39,681 nt of DNA from Muribaculaceae bacterium (GCA_023663365.1 JAMPHP010000002.1:112896-152576), one strand, 5' to 3'; positions 13,180 through 22,449 are shown, numbered from the stretch's first letter. Program-made: numbers and translations. Notes: generated by a model from the sequence alone, not told the origin.

Positions 13180-15606
13180 ATGGACCACAAGCACGACAAT
13201 AAAGGCGGCGACACTCTCGACACGGGTATCCAACGCATCGAAATAGACCTTACAAAATACGACCGTCAGCCCGATACTGACGCTCTCTGCATACTTCCCA
13301 CACGTAACCTTGTCCTCTTCCCCGGACTGACGATAAACTTCGAGCTCGGGCGTGAGAGTTCGCTCGCACTGGCTCGTCATGCCAACGAGAATGCCGAGCC
13401 CATAGGCATCGTATGCCAACTCAACCCCGACACGGAATCACCGTCGATCACCACCGGCCTGTATAAATACGGTGTGGTGGCCGATGTGCTCAATATATTC
13501 GAGCGCCCCGACGGCACCCACTCGGCTCTTGTCAGGGCCCGTGATAAATTCCGCATACTCGGCCGGAGTGCCACGGTGGCAGCCTACGCGCCCCTCGTGG
13601 CCAGGGTGAAGATAATCGCCGACCAGGAGCCGGCCGACTCTTTCGAGTTCGAGCTCGCCTGCGACCAGGTGCGCCGCGTAGCTCTCGAGTCGATAAAGGA
13701 CTCTGACCCCAACGGACTCTCGGATGCCCTCAAGCATATCGATGACAATGTGATGCTTGTCAACTTTCTGTGCACCAATCTGCCAATCGACACTTCCGAG
13801 AAGAGTGCCCTCCTGGCAAAAAGCCGCATCACCGACCGTGCGGTAGGACTGCTTGCGCAGCTCAACATCTTCGGCGAACGAATGGAGATTACCCGCAATA
13901 TAATGAAGCGTGCCCAGCGGACCATGGAGGAGAACCAGAAGAATGCCTTCCTGCAGCAGCAGATGGAAGCTATCCGCGAGACACTCTATGGCGAAGCAGA
14001 CGAGCCCGATGAGCTCCTGTCGCGAGCCAAGGATGCGGGTATGCCCGAGAAAGTCCTTGCCTTATTCAATAAGGAAGTGGAGAAGCTGCGACGCTTCAAT
14101 CCCTCCTCGCCCGACTATTCGGTTCTGTACAGCTATCTCGACACACTGCTTGCTCTGCCATGGAACAAGAGTACGGCATCGGATGCCACCCTCGAGAGCG
14201 CCATGGATGTTCTCGAGGCCGACCACTACGGTCTCGAGAAAGTGAAAGAACGTATCGTGGAGCAGTTGGCCATGCTCCTGCACAACCCCGACGGTCGCGC
14301 TCCAATCCTCTGCCTTGTGGGAGCGCCCGGAGTGGGCAAGACGTCGATAGGAAAATCCGTGGCCAGAGCCCTCGGGCGCAAATACGAGCGCGTGTCGTTC
14401 GGCGGTCTTCACGATGAAGCCGAAATCCGCGGTCACCGCCGCACCTATATAGGGGCTATGCCGGGCCGGATAATTGATGCCATCAAGCGTGTCGGAGTCA
14501 AGAACCCAGTACTCCTTCTTGACGAAATCGACAAAATCGGCAACGACTATAAAGGCGACCCTGCGGCAGCATTGCTTGAGGTGCTCGACCCTGAGCAGAA
14601 CTGCCACTTCCACGATAATTATATAGATGTGGATTTCGATCTCTCCGACGTACTCTTCATAGCCACAGCAAATACGCTATCGACGATAGCCCGCCCCTTG
14701 CTCGACCGCATGGAGATCATTGACATCAGCGGCTATCTGCTCGAAGAGAAGATGGAGATAGCACGCCGACACCTCATACCGCGCCTGCTCGACACCGACC
14801 GCCTCCTGCCCAAAGAGCTTCAGATAAGCGATGACGCACTCCGCCATATCATCAGCGACTACACAGCAGAGAGCGGGGTCCGCTCGCTTGAGAAGAAGTT
14901 GGCCGCAGTCGCCCGCAAGGCTGTGCTATATAAGATGCAAGGCAAGGCCTTCCCCTCGCCGGTGGAGGCCTCCGACCTCTACGCTCTACTCGGGCTTGCT
15001 CCCTGCAAGCACGACGCTTACGAAGGCAACGATATAGCCGGTGTGGTCACCGGCCTTGCCTGGACCGAGGTCGGTGGTGAAATCCTGCTCACCGAATCCT
15101 CGCTGGCTCCGTCGAAGAATCCATCGCTGGTGCTTACGGGAAAATTGGGCGATGTGATGAAAGAGTCGGCTGCCATTGCCTACCAGTGGGTAAAGACCCA
15201 TTGCAAGCAACTTGGCATCAAGCCCGACCTTTTTGACAAATACTCGCTCCACGTCCACTTCCCCGAGGGTGCTGTTCCCAAGGACGGTCCATCGGCAGGC
15301 ATAACCATTGCCACGTCGATAGTATCGACATTCACACAGCGCCGTGTGGCACCGAGGATAGCCATGACGGGTGAAATCACGCTGCGCGGACGCGTGCTCC
15401 CTGTGGGTGGTATCCGCGAAAAAATACTTGCCGCCAAGCGCGCAGGAATAACCGACCTTGTGATGAGCCGCGACAATAAGCGCGACATCGACGATATGCC
15501 TTCGCAATATACCGAAGGACTGAACTTTCACTTTGTGGATACTGCCGACGAGGTGATAGCCATCGCCATCCTCGATGAACCGGCGGCCAATGTGGTGGAT
15601 TTATGA
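13180..15606 (+). CDS. lon: ATP-dependent protease La (Lon)
   Basis: Lon degrades misfolded and selected regulatory proteins in the cytoplasm as a hexamer. The 808-residue product has the substrate-binding LonN domain (about 25-230), a coiled linker (about 230-330), an AAA+ module with Walker A GAPGVGKT (381-388) and Walker B DEID (448-451), and the protease domain with the Ser-Lys dyad: Ser705 in PKDGPSAGIT and Lys748 in GGIREKILAAKRAG, 43 residues apart as in E. coli Lon. The last codons overlap the next gene by an ATGA, so translation is coupled. Confidence 0.97.
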   Translation: MDHKHDNKGGDTLDTGIQRIEIDLTKYDRQPDTDALCILPTRNLVLFPGLTINFELGRESSLALARHANENAEPIGIVCQLNPDTESPSITTGLYKYGVVADVLNIFERPDGTHSALVRARDKFRILGRSATVAAYAPLVARVKIIADQEPADSFEFELACDQVRRVALESIKDSDPNGLSDALKHIDDNVMLVNFLCTNLPIDTSEKSALLAKSRITDRAVGLLAQLNIFGERMEITRNIMKRAQRTMEENQKNAFLQQQMEAIRETLYGEADEPDELLSRAKDAGMPEKVLALFNKEVEKLRRFNPSSPDYSVLYSYLDTLLALPWNKSTASDATLESAMDVLEADHYGLEKVKERIVEQLAMLLHNPDGRAPILCLVGAPGVGKTSIGKSVARALGRKYERVSFGGLHDEAEIRGHRRTYIGAMPGRIIDAIKRVGVKNPVLLLDEIDKIGNDYKGDPAAALLEVLDPEQNCHFHDNYIDVDFDLSDVLFIATANTLSTIARPLLDRMEIIDISGYLLEEKMEIARRHLIPRLLDTDRLLPKELQISDDALRHIISDYTAESGVRSLEKKLAAVARKAVLYKMQGKAFPSPVEASDLYALLGLAPCKHDAYEGNDIAGVVTGLAWTEVGGEILLTESSLAPSKNPSLVLTGKLGDVMKESAAIAYQWVKTHCKQLGIKPDLFDKYSLHVHFPEGAVPKDGPSAGITIATSIVSTFTQRRVAPRIAMTGEITLRGRVLPVGGIREKILAAKRAGITDLVMSRDNKRDIDDMPSQYTEGLNFHFVDTADEVIAIAILDEPAANVVDL

Positions 15607-16610
15607 AGTACCTGACACTTGCACTTGCCCTTACGCTCACGGCCTGCGCAGCATCTGCGCTTGATAGCGAAGTGCGGGTGTGCAACACCGGCGCCGGCAT
15701 AAGCCTTGGCGGGACACTGTCGGTGCCGGAAGGCACACCAAAGGCAGTGCTGGTGCTTGCAAGCGGAAGCGGCCGGCAGAACCGCGACGAGGAGATTGCC
15801 GGGCACAGGCCATTCCGGACGATAGCCGACAGCCTGACACTCCACGGTTATGCCGTGCTGCGTCTTGACGACCGCGGCATCGGTGCTTCCGGCGGCGACT
15901 TCGCCGCAGCTACAAACAGCGACTTTGTATCCGATATAAGTGCCGCCCTTACTTTCGTTGATTCACTCTACACAGATATTCCGGCCGGAGTGCTCGGTCA
16001 TTCGGAAGGTGGCACCACTGCAATCCGTGTGGCTGTTGCTGACCCTCGGTGCCGCTTCATTGTCACCCTTGCCGCACCGGCGTGGCCGGGCGACTCTGTG
16101 ATCATGTCGCAGGGCAGAGCTATGGCTGTTGCCATGACAGGGACTTGGGAGAATGAGGCGCTTCAACGCGGGCTCCTTGATATCGCCAAAGGCCCGTTGT
16201 CGGCCATCCAGGCTCAGATGGCTATATACGGCAGACTTGCAGAAGCGGCCGGCAACGATGCCACGGCTTTGCCTCAGGTGCGCTCGCAGCTGAACGCCGC
16301 CGCAGCCTCGATTACATCGCCGTGGTACCGCGAGATGTTGCGCTACGACCCTTCGGCCGACATTGCTGCCGTCGGCGTGCCTTGGCTCGCCCTCAACGGC
16401 GAACGCGACATGCAGGTACTTCCTGCCAACCTCCGCGCCATCTCCGAGATCAACGGCAAAGCGAACACCATGCTCCTGCCCGGCCACAACCACCTCTTTC
16501 AGAAGTGTACGACAGGCATGCCCGACGAATATGCCCGTCTTACCGAAGATATTTCCGAAGAAACACTTGCAGCCATCGCGGCGTGGCTCGATAACAATAT
16601 ACACCGATGA
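15603..16610 (+). CDS. Alpha/beta-hydrolase, exported, probably lipoprotein
   Basis: The 335-residue protein begins MKYLTLALALTLTAC, where LTAC fits a lipobox and would make Cys15 the lipidated residue; a signal peptidase I site shortly after is the alternative. The body is a serine hydrolase of the dienelactone-hydrolase/peptidase S9-like type: oxyanion region LASGSGRQNRDEE, then DDRGIGAS, nucleophile Ser134 in GHSEGG, an acidic residue in ALNGERD and His in PGHNHLF. The natural substrate is unknown. Its ATG lies inside the lon stop (15603-15606) and its stop overlaps the HAD start, so all three are translated in a chain. A functional tie to Lon is not implied by the families. Confidence 0.88.
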   Translation: MKYLTLALALTLTACAASALDSEVRVCNTGAGISLGGTLSVPEGTPKAVLVLASGSGRQNRDEEIAGHRPFRTIADSLTLHGYAVLRLDDRGIGASGGDFAAATNSDFVSDISAALTFVDSLYTDIPAGVLGHSEGGTTAIRVAVADPRCRFIVTLAAPAWPGDSVIMSQGRAMAVAMTGTWENEALQRGLLDIAKGPLSAIQAQMAIYGRLAEAAGNDATALPQVRSQLNAAAASITSPWYREMLRYDPSADIAAVGVPWLALNGERDMQVLPANLRAISEINGKANTMLLPGHNHLFQKCTTGMPDEYARLTEDISEETLAAIAAWLDNNIHR

Positions 16611-17320
16611 AACTTACAGAAGCCCTTAATCGCTACACCGACCGCACCGGTCACTGCCTGTCCGATGTGCGGGCCGTGCTCTTCGACATGGACGGCGTGC
16701 TCTACGACTCCATGCCCGGACATGCGCAGGCATGGACACGGATGTGTGCCATGGAAGGCCTCGAATGTACGCCTGAGGAGTTCTACGCCTACGAGGGGCG
16801 TACCGGCGCATCGACGATCGACATACTGTATCGCCGTCAGTACGGCCACGGAGCCGACGCAGATACCTGCCGCCGGCTCTATGCCATAAAATCGGACTTG
16901 TTCAAGGCCATGGGGCCGCCTGCCATTATGCCTGGCGCTCCCGAGGCGGTTGGGGCGGTGCTCTCAGCAGGAGCTTCATGTGTGCTGGTGACAGGCTCGG
17001 GCCAGGCTTCAATCCTCGAGCGACTTGAGCATGATTATCCCGGAGCTTTCACACAGCGTGTCACGGCGCACGATGTCAGCAAGGGCAAGCCCGACCCCGA
17101 GCCCTATCTGATGGGTATGCAAAAGGCCGGGGTAAGCGCATGCTGCGCCGTAGCTGTCGACAATGCTCCTCTCGGTGTGGAAAGCGCTTCGCGGGCGGGA
17201 GCCTTTACGATAGGAGTACGCACCGGGCCGCTTCCCGAAGGGGCTCTTGAGGCTGCCGGTGCCGACATTGTGGCAAATTCCATGGATGAATGTGCCGAAA
17301 TCCTCCGCTGTTTGTTATAA
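16607..17320 (+). CDS. HAD-superfamily hydrolase, beta-phosphoglucomutase-like
   Basis: The 237-residue cytosolic protein has the four HAD motifs: DMDGV with nucleophile Asp27 and acid Asp29, VTGSGQAS (motif II), SKGKPDPEPYL (motif III Lys) and VDNAPLGVESA (motif IV). A helical cap sits between motifs I and II (about residues 40-110), as in beta-phosphoglucomutase and phosphoglycolate phosphatase relatives. It could be a sugar-phosphate phosphatase or mutase; specificity cannot be read. ATG and the preceding TGA overlap. The final codons contain the -33 element of the aroB promoter. Confidence 0.9.
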   Translation: MKLTEALNRYTDRTGHCLSDVRAVLFDMDGVLYDSMPGHAQAWTRMCAMEGLECTPEEFYAYEGRTGASTIDILYRRQYGHGADADTCRRLYAIKSDLFKAMGPPAIMPGAPEAVGAVLSAGASCVLVTGSGQASILERLEHDYPGAFTQRVTAHDVSKGKPDPEPYLMGMQKAGVSACCAVAVDNAPLGVESASRAGAFTIGVRTGPLPEGALEAAGADIVANSMDECAEILRCLL

Positions 17321-17341
17321 GTAAGGAGTGCCATAGGTTTG
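17311..17341 (+). promoter_or_regulatory. Promoter of aroB, nested in the end of the HAD gene
   Basis: TTTG at 17311-17314 lies in the last codons of the HAD gene and TAGGTTTG at 17334-17341 follows after exactly 19 bases. Transcription would start near 17347, leaving a leader of about 40 bases to the aroB ATG at 17387. Confidence 0.85.
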
Positions 17342-17386
17342 CATAGTTTTCGGCACTTCGGATTTCATTATTATTATGTCTTACTT

Positions 17387-18457
17387 ATGAAGCAAAAATT
17401 GATTTTTACCAACCTTGTGGGGCGTGCCCTCGACGACCTTGTCGCCACGCTCGGCGCACCTCAGCTTGTCATTGTGGCCGATACCAACACGGCGCAGTTC
17501 GTGCTTCCTCTGCTTGTCAACGATTCCAAGTCGGCAGCCACGGCTAAAGTCATCACGGTGAAAGCCGGCGATGCTAATAAAAATATCGACGGCCTCTCAT
17601 CGCTGTGGAAACAACTCTCAGAGGTCGAGGCCACACGTTCGACCGTGGTGGTTAATCTCGGAGGCGGTGTGGTAAGTGATCTCGGCGGTTTTGCAGCCGC
17701 CACCTACAAGCGCGGCATGAGGTGCATCAATATACCCACCACGCTTCTTGCCGCCGTCGATGCATCGGTAGGCGGTAAGACCGGCATCAATTTCAACGGC
17801 TACAAAAACCAGATAGGAACTTTCACCGAGCCGGAAGCTGCCATCATATCAAGTATATATTTCAACACCCTTCCCGAGCAACAGATTCTCTCGGGCTATG
17901 CCGAGATGCTCAAGCATGCCTTGCTTGAAGATAAGGATACCCTCAGCCGCATGCTCGCGTTCAGCCCTGTGCGGCCTATCCTCGACACTGCCGGTCTGCT
18001 GCCGCTCATAGAGGCAAGTGTGGGTGTGAAATCGCGCATAGTGGAGGCCGACCTTACGGAGAAAGGGCTGCGAAAAGTGCTCAATCTGGGGCATACCGCA
18101 GGCCACGCCTTCGAGAGTTTTGCCATCAGTCACAACTCGCCCGTTCCGCATGGATATGCCGTAGCCTGGGGCATGGTGGTGAGCCTCGTGCTCTCTCATC
18201 TCGAAGCAGGCTTCCCCTCCGACACCCTCCATACTTTTGCCAATTATGTGAGGGACAACTACGGTGCCTATCACATCACTTGCGACGACTATCCCGCGCT
18301 TCTTGAAGCCATGCGATGCGATAAAAAGAATGTGATGGCAGGCGAAATCAACTTCACCTTGCTTGAGGATGTAGGCCGTCCGCGTATCGATTGCACTGTG
18401 AGTGCCGAAAAAATAAAGGCCGCGTTAGATATCTACCGCGACCTTATGGGATTATAA
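17387..18457 (+). CDS. aroB: 3-dehydroquinate synthase
   Basis: AroB converts DAHP to 3-dehydroquinate, step two of the shikimate pathway, with NAD and a divalent metal. The 356-residue product shows the NAD-binding GGGVVSDLGGFAAATYKRG, then PTTLLAAVDASVGGKTGIN, metal-site Glu/His residues in YAEMLKHALLED and LNLGHTAGHAFE, and a late histidine region, VPHGYAVAWGM. The ATG at 17387 (MKQKLIFTNL) is chosen over an in-frame TTG at 17339 because the promoter -7 element covers that TTG. No other aro genes are adjacent. Confidence 0.96.
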   Translation: MKQKLIFTNLVGRALDDLVATLGAPQLVIVADTNTAQFVLPLLVNDSKSAATAKVITVKAGDANKNIDGLSSLWKQLSEVEATRSTVVVNLGGGVVSDLGGFAAATYKRGMRCINIPTTLLAAVDASVGGKTGINFNGYKNQIGTFTEPEAAIISSIYFNTLPEQQILSGYAEMLKHALLEDKDTLSRMLAFSPVRPILDTAGLLPLIEASVGVKSRIVEADLTEKGLRKVLNLGHTAGHAFESFAISHNSPVPHGYAVAWGMVVSLVLSHLEAGFPSDTLHTFANYVRDNYGAYHITCDDYPALLEAMRCDKKNVMAGEINFTLLEDVGRPRIDCTVSAEKIKAALDIYRDLMGL

Positions 18458-18461
18458 TCCG

Positions 18462-18498
18462 CTGCATCTACCGGGCATCTTTGCCTGTGTAGATGCAG
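18462..18498. terminator. Hairpin between convergent aroB and DUF3108 genes
   Basis: CTGCATCTAC (18462-18471) pairs with GTAGATGCAG (18489-18498), with an inner GGCA/TGCC pair. It overlaps the last codons of the minus-strand gene. There is no T run on either side, so its role as a shared terminator is only likely. Confidence 0.5.
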
Positions 18499-19259
18499 TG
18501 CACCTTACCGACCGGTAGCTTGCCCTCCAGGCGGAGCGGTATGCGCTCAGGCCCTGTCGAAATCCAGGCCTCCATATCGTCGGATGTCTTTTTGCCGTTG
18601 CCCGACGTGAAGGTGAAGCTGATATGATAGGCTTTTGCCGTGCTTCCGTCGAGGTCGGCATCTACCACTCCATGATAAGTGATTGACAGAAGCTCCTTGC
18701 GCTTGCCCGAGAATATGTCGATGCGGGTCACCGTGCCGGGTGTCATGCTCGTAAATGGCAGAGTGCGCATGAAATAGAATGACGTGAGCATATCCACGGC
18801 GTCGCCTTCGGTTCTGAGCGTGCGTGTCTCATCTACCTTAAGCACTCCTTTCTTGTAGACCTTGCGGATGCAGTCGGCGCGGACCAGCCCCTGAGTGCTG
18901 TAGTCGTAGGTAACCACATCGTGCTTTCGCTCGCCGCCCTCATTGGCGATTTTCTCGTAGAAAAGCGGGGTGAGGTCGCGGTAAGTCATGCGCCCGTTGA
19001 GGGTATCGCGTACCTTATAAATTTTATCCGCCCACGGGGCCGACTTGGCCGCCAGAGTTGCGAAGTAGGTGTCGGCGTTGTGAGTGAGGCGGAGTGTGGC
19101 TGTTCCGGCCTGCTTGTTGATGATGCCCCACTTGAACATCACTTTATAGTTGAGAGTCTCGGGCGCGAGCTTGACCGTGCCTGATGCCAGTCCTGCGACG
19201 CTTGTCGCAAGGGAGACCAGCAGAAGTATTGCTATCTTTATGGAATGGAGAGATGTCAT
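18468..19259 (-). CDS. DUF3108-family exported protein
   Basis: The 263-residue product has a signal peptide (SIKIAILLLVSLATSVAGLA, about residues 6-25) and a beta-rich body typical of DUF3108: LNYKVMFKWGIINKQAGTA near the start, then SAPWADKIYKVRDTL, FYEKIANEGG, and the closing RIPLRLEGKLPVGKVHCI. These proteins are periplasmic and of unknown function, with a predicted lipocalin/LolA-like barrel. The ATG at 19259 is chosen because an upstream in-frame start would run deep into the YhcH gene and place the signal peptide internally. Only five bases separate it from that gene, so they share a transcript. Confidence 0.88.
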   Translation of the reverse strand: MTSLHSIKIAILLLVSLATSVAGLASGTVKLAPETLNYKVMFKWGIINKQAGTATLRLTHNADTYFATLAAKSAPWADKIYKVRDTLNGRMTYRDLTPLFYEKIANEGGERKHDVVTYDYSTQGLVRADCIRKVYKKGVLKVDETRTLRTEGDAVDMLTSFYFMRTLPFTSMTPGTVTRIDIFSGKRKELLSITYHGVVDADLDGSTAKAYHISFTFTSGNGKKTSDDMEAWISTGPERIPLRLEGKLPVGKVHCIYTGKDAR

Positions 19260-19264
19260 ACTTC

Positions 19265-19720
19265 TTAAACAGGAATCTTTATACAAAGTTTGCGGTGGGA
19301 GCCAAGACCTATATTCGGGGCATGGGCATCTTCGGGAAAGAAAATGGCGCACTGGCCACGCTTGACGTGGAGCAGCGAATGCGCGGCATCGCCGTAGAAA
19401 GCAATGTCGGCATCGGCATCGTAGGGCGTGCGGATGTGCTTGAGCGCTTCTACCGGAGCCCAGCCTATGATTTCCGTACCTTTAAGCGGCACGTGAATGT
19501 CGATGTAGCGGCGGTGCGACTCCAGTGCCGCTTTCTCCCTGGGAAGCAGCGCGGGCTCTTCGCATTTGGCGAAAATCTCAGCATTGCCGCTGCCTGCAAT
19601 GCTGTATTTGCCTTTTGCGAAATCATCGGCACAGTGGTCGATAAGCCATCCGATGGCTTCGGCGAGGTTTGGGGAAAGTGCACCGTAGCGCGATGCGTCG
19701 ATGATGCTGCACACTATCAT
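19265..19720 (-). CDS. YhcH/YjgK/YiaL family protein
   Basis: The 151-residue cytosolic cupin-like protein shows the family landmarks: ESHRRYIDIH (metal-ligand histidines), GTEIIGWAP, and FFPEDAHAPNIG followed by a C-terminal KIPV. Family members have been linked to sialic-acid or uronate metabolism in Enterobacteria, but no such genes are nearby here and the substrate is unknown. Its ATG overlaps the tdk stop as ATGA, which couples it to tdk. Confidence 0.93.
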   Translation of the reverse strand: MIVCSIIDASRYGALSPNLAEAIGWLIDHCADDFAKGKYSIAGSGNAEIFAKCEEPALLPREKAALESHRRYIDIHVPLKGTEIIGWAPVEALKHIRTPYDADADIAFYGDAAHSLLHVKRGQCAIFFPEDAHAPNIGLGSHRKLCIKIPV

Positions 19721-20400
19721 ACTTCTACAGTTTTTTCTTGTTTTACTTCAATGGTCTCGTCGAGCTCCTCCTCGTCGAACTCAAGAGGCAGTATCGATCG
19801 CCGAGCCTGCTCTATGCGCTTGTTGCGCCAGCAGCGACGGCATACTGCCACGTAGCGGTCGTCACCACCGATTTCTACCTGCGCACCTTCCTCCACGATA
19901 TTTCCAGAGGCATCTATGCGCGCGTTCACTATGGTCTTGTGTCCGCAGTTGCAGGTCGATTTTATCTCGTCGATAGTATCGGCGATCTCGAAGAGTCGGC
20001 GCGAGCCCTCGAAGAGATGGCTCTGGAAGTCGGTGCGCAGCCCATAGCATATCACGTTGCTGCCGAGCTCGTCGACGATGCGCGCCAACTGATCGACCTG
20101 AGCCTCGCTGAGGAACTGCGCCTCGTCGATAAGATACCAGTCGACAAGGCGTCCTTCCTTGCGGTAAAGGTCGCGGGCCATGGTGAAGAGATTGGTGCCG
20201 GGGTAGATCCAGCGACACTCACGCTCTATGCCTATGCGGGAGCGGATGACATTAGATTGCTCTCGGGTGTCGACCACGGGTTTGAGGCACATGTAATCCA
20301 TGTGCCGCTCCTCGAAGTTGTATGCTGTGGTGAGCAGAAGGGCCGTTTTTGCCGACCCCATCGTGCCGTAGCGGAAGTATAGTTTGCCTTTTCTGTACAT
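19717..20400 (-). CDS. tdk: Thymidine kinase
   Basis: This enzyme phosphorylates thymidine with ATP for nucleotide salvage. The 227-residue product has the P-loop GTMGSAKTALLL (residues 12-23; Ala17 where Gly is usual), the catalytic-Glu motif IDEAQFLSE, FEGSRRLFEIADTI, and a C-terminal zinc site with two Cys pairs (CNCG and CRRC). The start MYRKGKLYFRYG at 20400 is chosen. A longer in-frame start at 20544 would read through the duplicated target DNA and begin inside the insertion element, so it is an artefact. First gene of the tdk-yhcH-DUF3108 operon. Confidence 0.95.
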   Translation of the reverse strand: MYRKGKLYFRYGTMGSAKTALLLTTAYNFEERHMDYMCLKPVVDTREQSNVIRSRIGIERECRWIYPGTNLFTMARDLYRKEGRLVDWYLIDEAQFLSEAQVDQLARIVDELGSNVICYGLRTDFQSHLFEGSRRLFEIADTIDEIKSTCNCGHKTIVNARIDASGNIVEEGAQVEIGGDDRYVAVCRRCWRNKRIEQARRSILPLEFDEEELDETIEVKQEKTVEV

Positions 20401-20405
20401 GTTCT

Positions 20406-20540
20406 TTGTCTTTGAGCGCTCAAAGATAAGCACAATTTTCGGTTCGCATAAGCGTGCCGACGGCTTTTTTATCAACATATTTTCCGAGCATGTGCCTCTC
20501 CGGCGCATTTTTGCACAGGTGCGTTTTTTTTCGTATTTTT
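20406..20540. repeat. Left 135-bp direct repeat flanking the IS (target duplication)
   Basis: This matches 22556-22690 at 134 of 135 positions; the one difference is G at 20503 versus A at 22653. It begins five bases upstream of the tdk start codon and stops exactly where the element's terminal repeat begins. It is the tdk/ABC-F intergenic DNA. Confidence 0.93.
20409..20428 (-). promoter_or_regulatory. Perfect 18-bp palindrome overlapping the likely tdk -7 element
   Basis: TCTTTGAGCGCTCAAAGA at 20409-20426 is a perfect palindrome. On the minus strand TATCTTTG (20428 to 20421) fits the -7 consensus and would start tdk transcription near 20414, inside the palindrome. No clear TTTG was seen at -33. 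A repressor site is a reasonable guess. The same sequence recurs at 22559-22578 in the right-hand repeat. Confidence 0.5.
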
Positions 20541-20571
20541 CCATCTTTGACAGAATCGGCTATAACACATT

Positions 20572-20601
20572 AAAGCACACGAGCTTACGCTTGTGTGCTT
20601 T
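20572..20601 (-). terminator. Hairpin downstream of transposase, inside the IS
   Basis: AAAGCACACGAG (20572-20583) pairs with CTTGTGTGCTTT (20590-20601) with one G-T pair and a six-base loop. It lies about 34 bases beyond the transposase stop and probably ends its transcript; the following T run is short. Confidence 0.55.
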
Positions 20602-20634
20602 GTAGTATTACTCTTGCGAGTTAGGTGTTTAACG

Positions 20635-22449
20635 TTATTTTAACATTTCTCGATACAGTTTGTTCATTGCCTTTTGTTTAACTATCTGAGTGTCAACGCA
20701 TATGTTGTTGATTTCCTGTAAGCGGTCGGTTGTTTCGGTTCGTTCAAAAAGGGGCATATAGCCGGCTCCTCTGATGTGGGCGAACTTGAAGCTCCGCAAC
20801 GTGGAGATAAGCCTGTCTATTGATAGGTCTGGCATATCAAGCTGTTTTTGAAGCATTTTCAGAATGACCATCGCGAGAAAACATATCAGAAAGTGAGAGC
20901 GGATTCTGTCGGCGCGCTGAAGGAATACGGGGCGGCTGTCGAGGAATGTTTTGGTGGTGCGGAAGAGGTGTTCTATTTCATGATGAAACGAGCGGGCTCG
21001 CAGCACGTCCACGGCATCGTCATCGAGGGATGTGCCATAGGCGTAGAAGCCATCGAACTTTTCTTCCTGCTCGATTTTGTCCCAATTGATTGCCATTGTC
21101 ACATTCCGGGCGATTTCTCCATCTGCTGTGCAGTAGACGGTTTCCACATAGTTGCGCGGATCTTGCTGCGACTGGCGCGGCTTGGTGTTTTTTGTCTTTA
21201 CTATTTTTTCGGCTACCGGTAGCCGCTCGGCCCTCTTGTGCCTGAGATAAAGAGCGAAGTCGTGTGAGTATGTGACGATTACACGCTCATGACGCACTGT
21301 GGATTTGCGGCCGTTAATACATTTTTCAACGATTATTTCTTTATAAAACCGTGTATGTCGCTCTCTTTCAAGGTCTATCTCGTCGAGATTGAATGTGTCG
21401 CGACACGGGTCGGCCGGATCTATCGGTCCGAGATTGCTGTCGCGGAAAGCGATGTGCCACCCATGCGGGTCGAGAGCCATCTTTTGGTCGGCCTCGGAAA
21501 GTTTGGGCAACGACTGCACGGCTATGTATTCCCGGCCCTCGGTGGTGTTATAGCGGCGGTTGTCTTCGCTTGAAAGCCCGGCATCTGTGCTTATTATGAA
21601 CTCGTTGAGCCTAAATTTGTCCGCGATCATCTCTTCTATCTTTTGCAGGGATGGTTGTTCTGACTCGTTTCCCGGAAAAATGATGAACGACAGCGGGATG
21701 CCGTCAGCATCCATCAGCAGCCCCATCTGGACGATAGGATTCGGGCGGTGCTCCTTTGATTTGCCTCTCCGGCGTATACCCTCGGGGCGATTGGGATGGC
21801 GAGGGTCGATTCCCTTGGGGTCATTGTCCTCTATTTCAAAATAGTAGTTGGTACAATCATAGAATATGACCCGTGTGTTGCGGTCCATCACTTTCCGGGA
21901 GTTTTCCCATACCGTGGCCTGTATGTCGTCAATATGTGCGGACAACAGCGACAAGGCCCTGTAGACATCCTCCAATGCAGCCGTCATCTTGCGCATGCGC
22001 TTCTGGCCAAGCGCATAACTGCTTAACTTTGAGCAGGGCAGTAATATTCGCAACATCACGAGAGTCTCAAGTATTTCGTTGAGATTATACTTCACTTTGG
22101 TACCTGCGGCAATCTCACCGCATTTTTCAGGAATACCAAGTTTATTGTATAGAGGCAACAGCAGCAAATCACCGCAATCGCATGTGACCTGTTCGTCCTT
22201 TTTAATGCGCTCCGACGGCGAAAAATCAACTCTTATCCTTTCTCTCCCCTGTTTCTCCTCCTCGTTCAGCCTTGCAACGTATTCTTTGGCCCATTCAAGA
22301 CCATCGGCACAGCCATACTTCTTTTCTATATCCTCTTCTGATCCAAGAGTCTCAACGCGCTTGGTTGTACTCTTGCCCGTTTTGTCGCGGAATGACTTCA
22401 ACACGTAAATGGTATGCGGACGCTGAGGTCGGGAAAAACTTAGTCTCAT
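20635..22449 (-). CDS. IS1634-family DDE transposase
   Basis: The 604-residue protein is full length for the family. The N-terminal part (SFRDKTGKSTTKRVETLG) is the usual DNA-binding lead. The DDE core has the first Asp in VIFYDCTNYYFE, the conserved KEHRPNPIVQMGLLMDADG, the second Asp in FIISTDAGLSSEDNRRY, and the Glu region HEIEHLFRTTKTFLDSRPVF. No frameshift or stop interrupts it, so the element may be active. The ATG at 22449 lies about 106 bases from the IS right end; a near-consensus TTACTTTG on the minus strand upstream could be its own -7 element. Confidence 0.94.
   Translation of the reverse strand: MRLSFSRPQRPHTIYVLKSFRDKTGKSTTKRVETLGSEEDIEKKYGCADGLEWAKEYVARLNEEEKQGRERIRVDFSPSERIKKDEQVTCDCGDLLLLPLYNKLGIPEKCGEIAAGTKVKYNLNEILETLVMLRILLPCSKLSSYALGQKRMRKMTAALEDVYRALSLLSAHIDDIQATVWENSRKVMDRNTRVIFYDCTNYYFEIEDNDPKGIDPRHPNRPEGIRRRGKSKEHRPNPIVQMGLLMDADGIPLSFIIFPGNESEQPSLQKIEEMIADKFRLNEFIISTDAGLSSEDNRRYNTTEGREYIAVQSLPKLSEADQKMALDPHGWHIAFRDSNLGPIDPADPCRDTFNLDEIDLERERHTRFYKEIIVEKCINGRKSTVRHERVIVTYSHDFALYLRHKRAERLPVAEKIVKTKNTKPRQSQQDPRNYVETVYCTADGEIARNVTMAINWDKIEQEEKFDGFYAYGTSLDDDAVDVLRARSFHHEIEHLFRTTKTFLDSRPVFLQRADRIRSHFLICFLAMVILKMLQKQLDMPDLSIDRLISTLRSFKFAHIRGAGYMPLFERTETTDRLQEINNICVDTQIVKQKAMNKLYREMLK

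Noticed and set aside
19738-20382. 214-codon plus-strand frame
   Set aside because: Antisense shadow of tdk.
20401-20544. 48-codon N-terminal extension of thymidine kinase
   Set aside because: It translates the duplicated intergenic DNA and would start within the IS; the family N-terminus matches the start at 20400.
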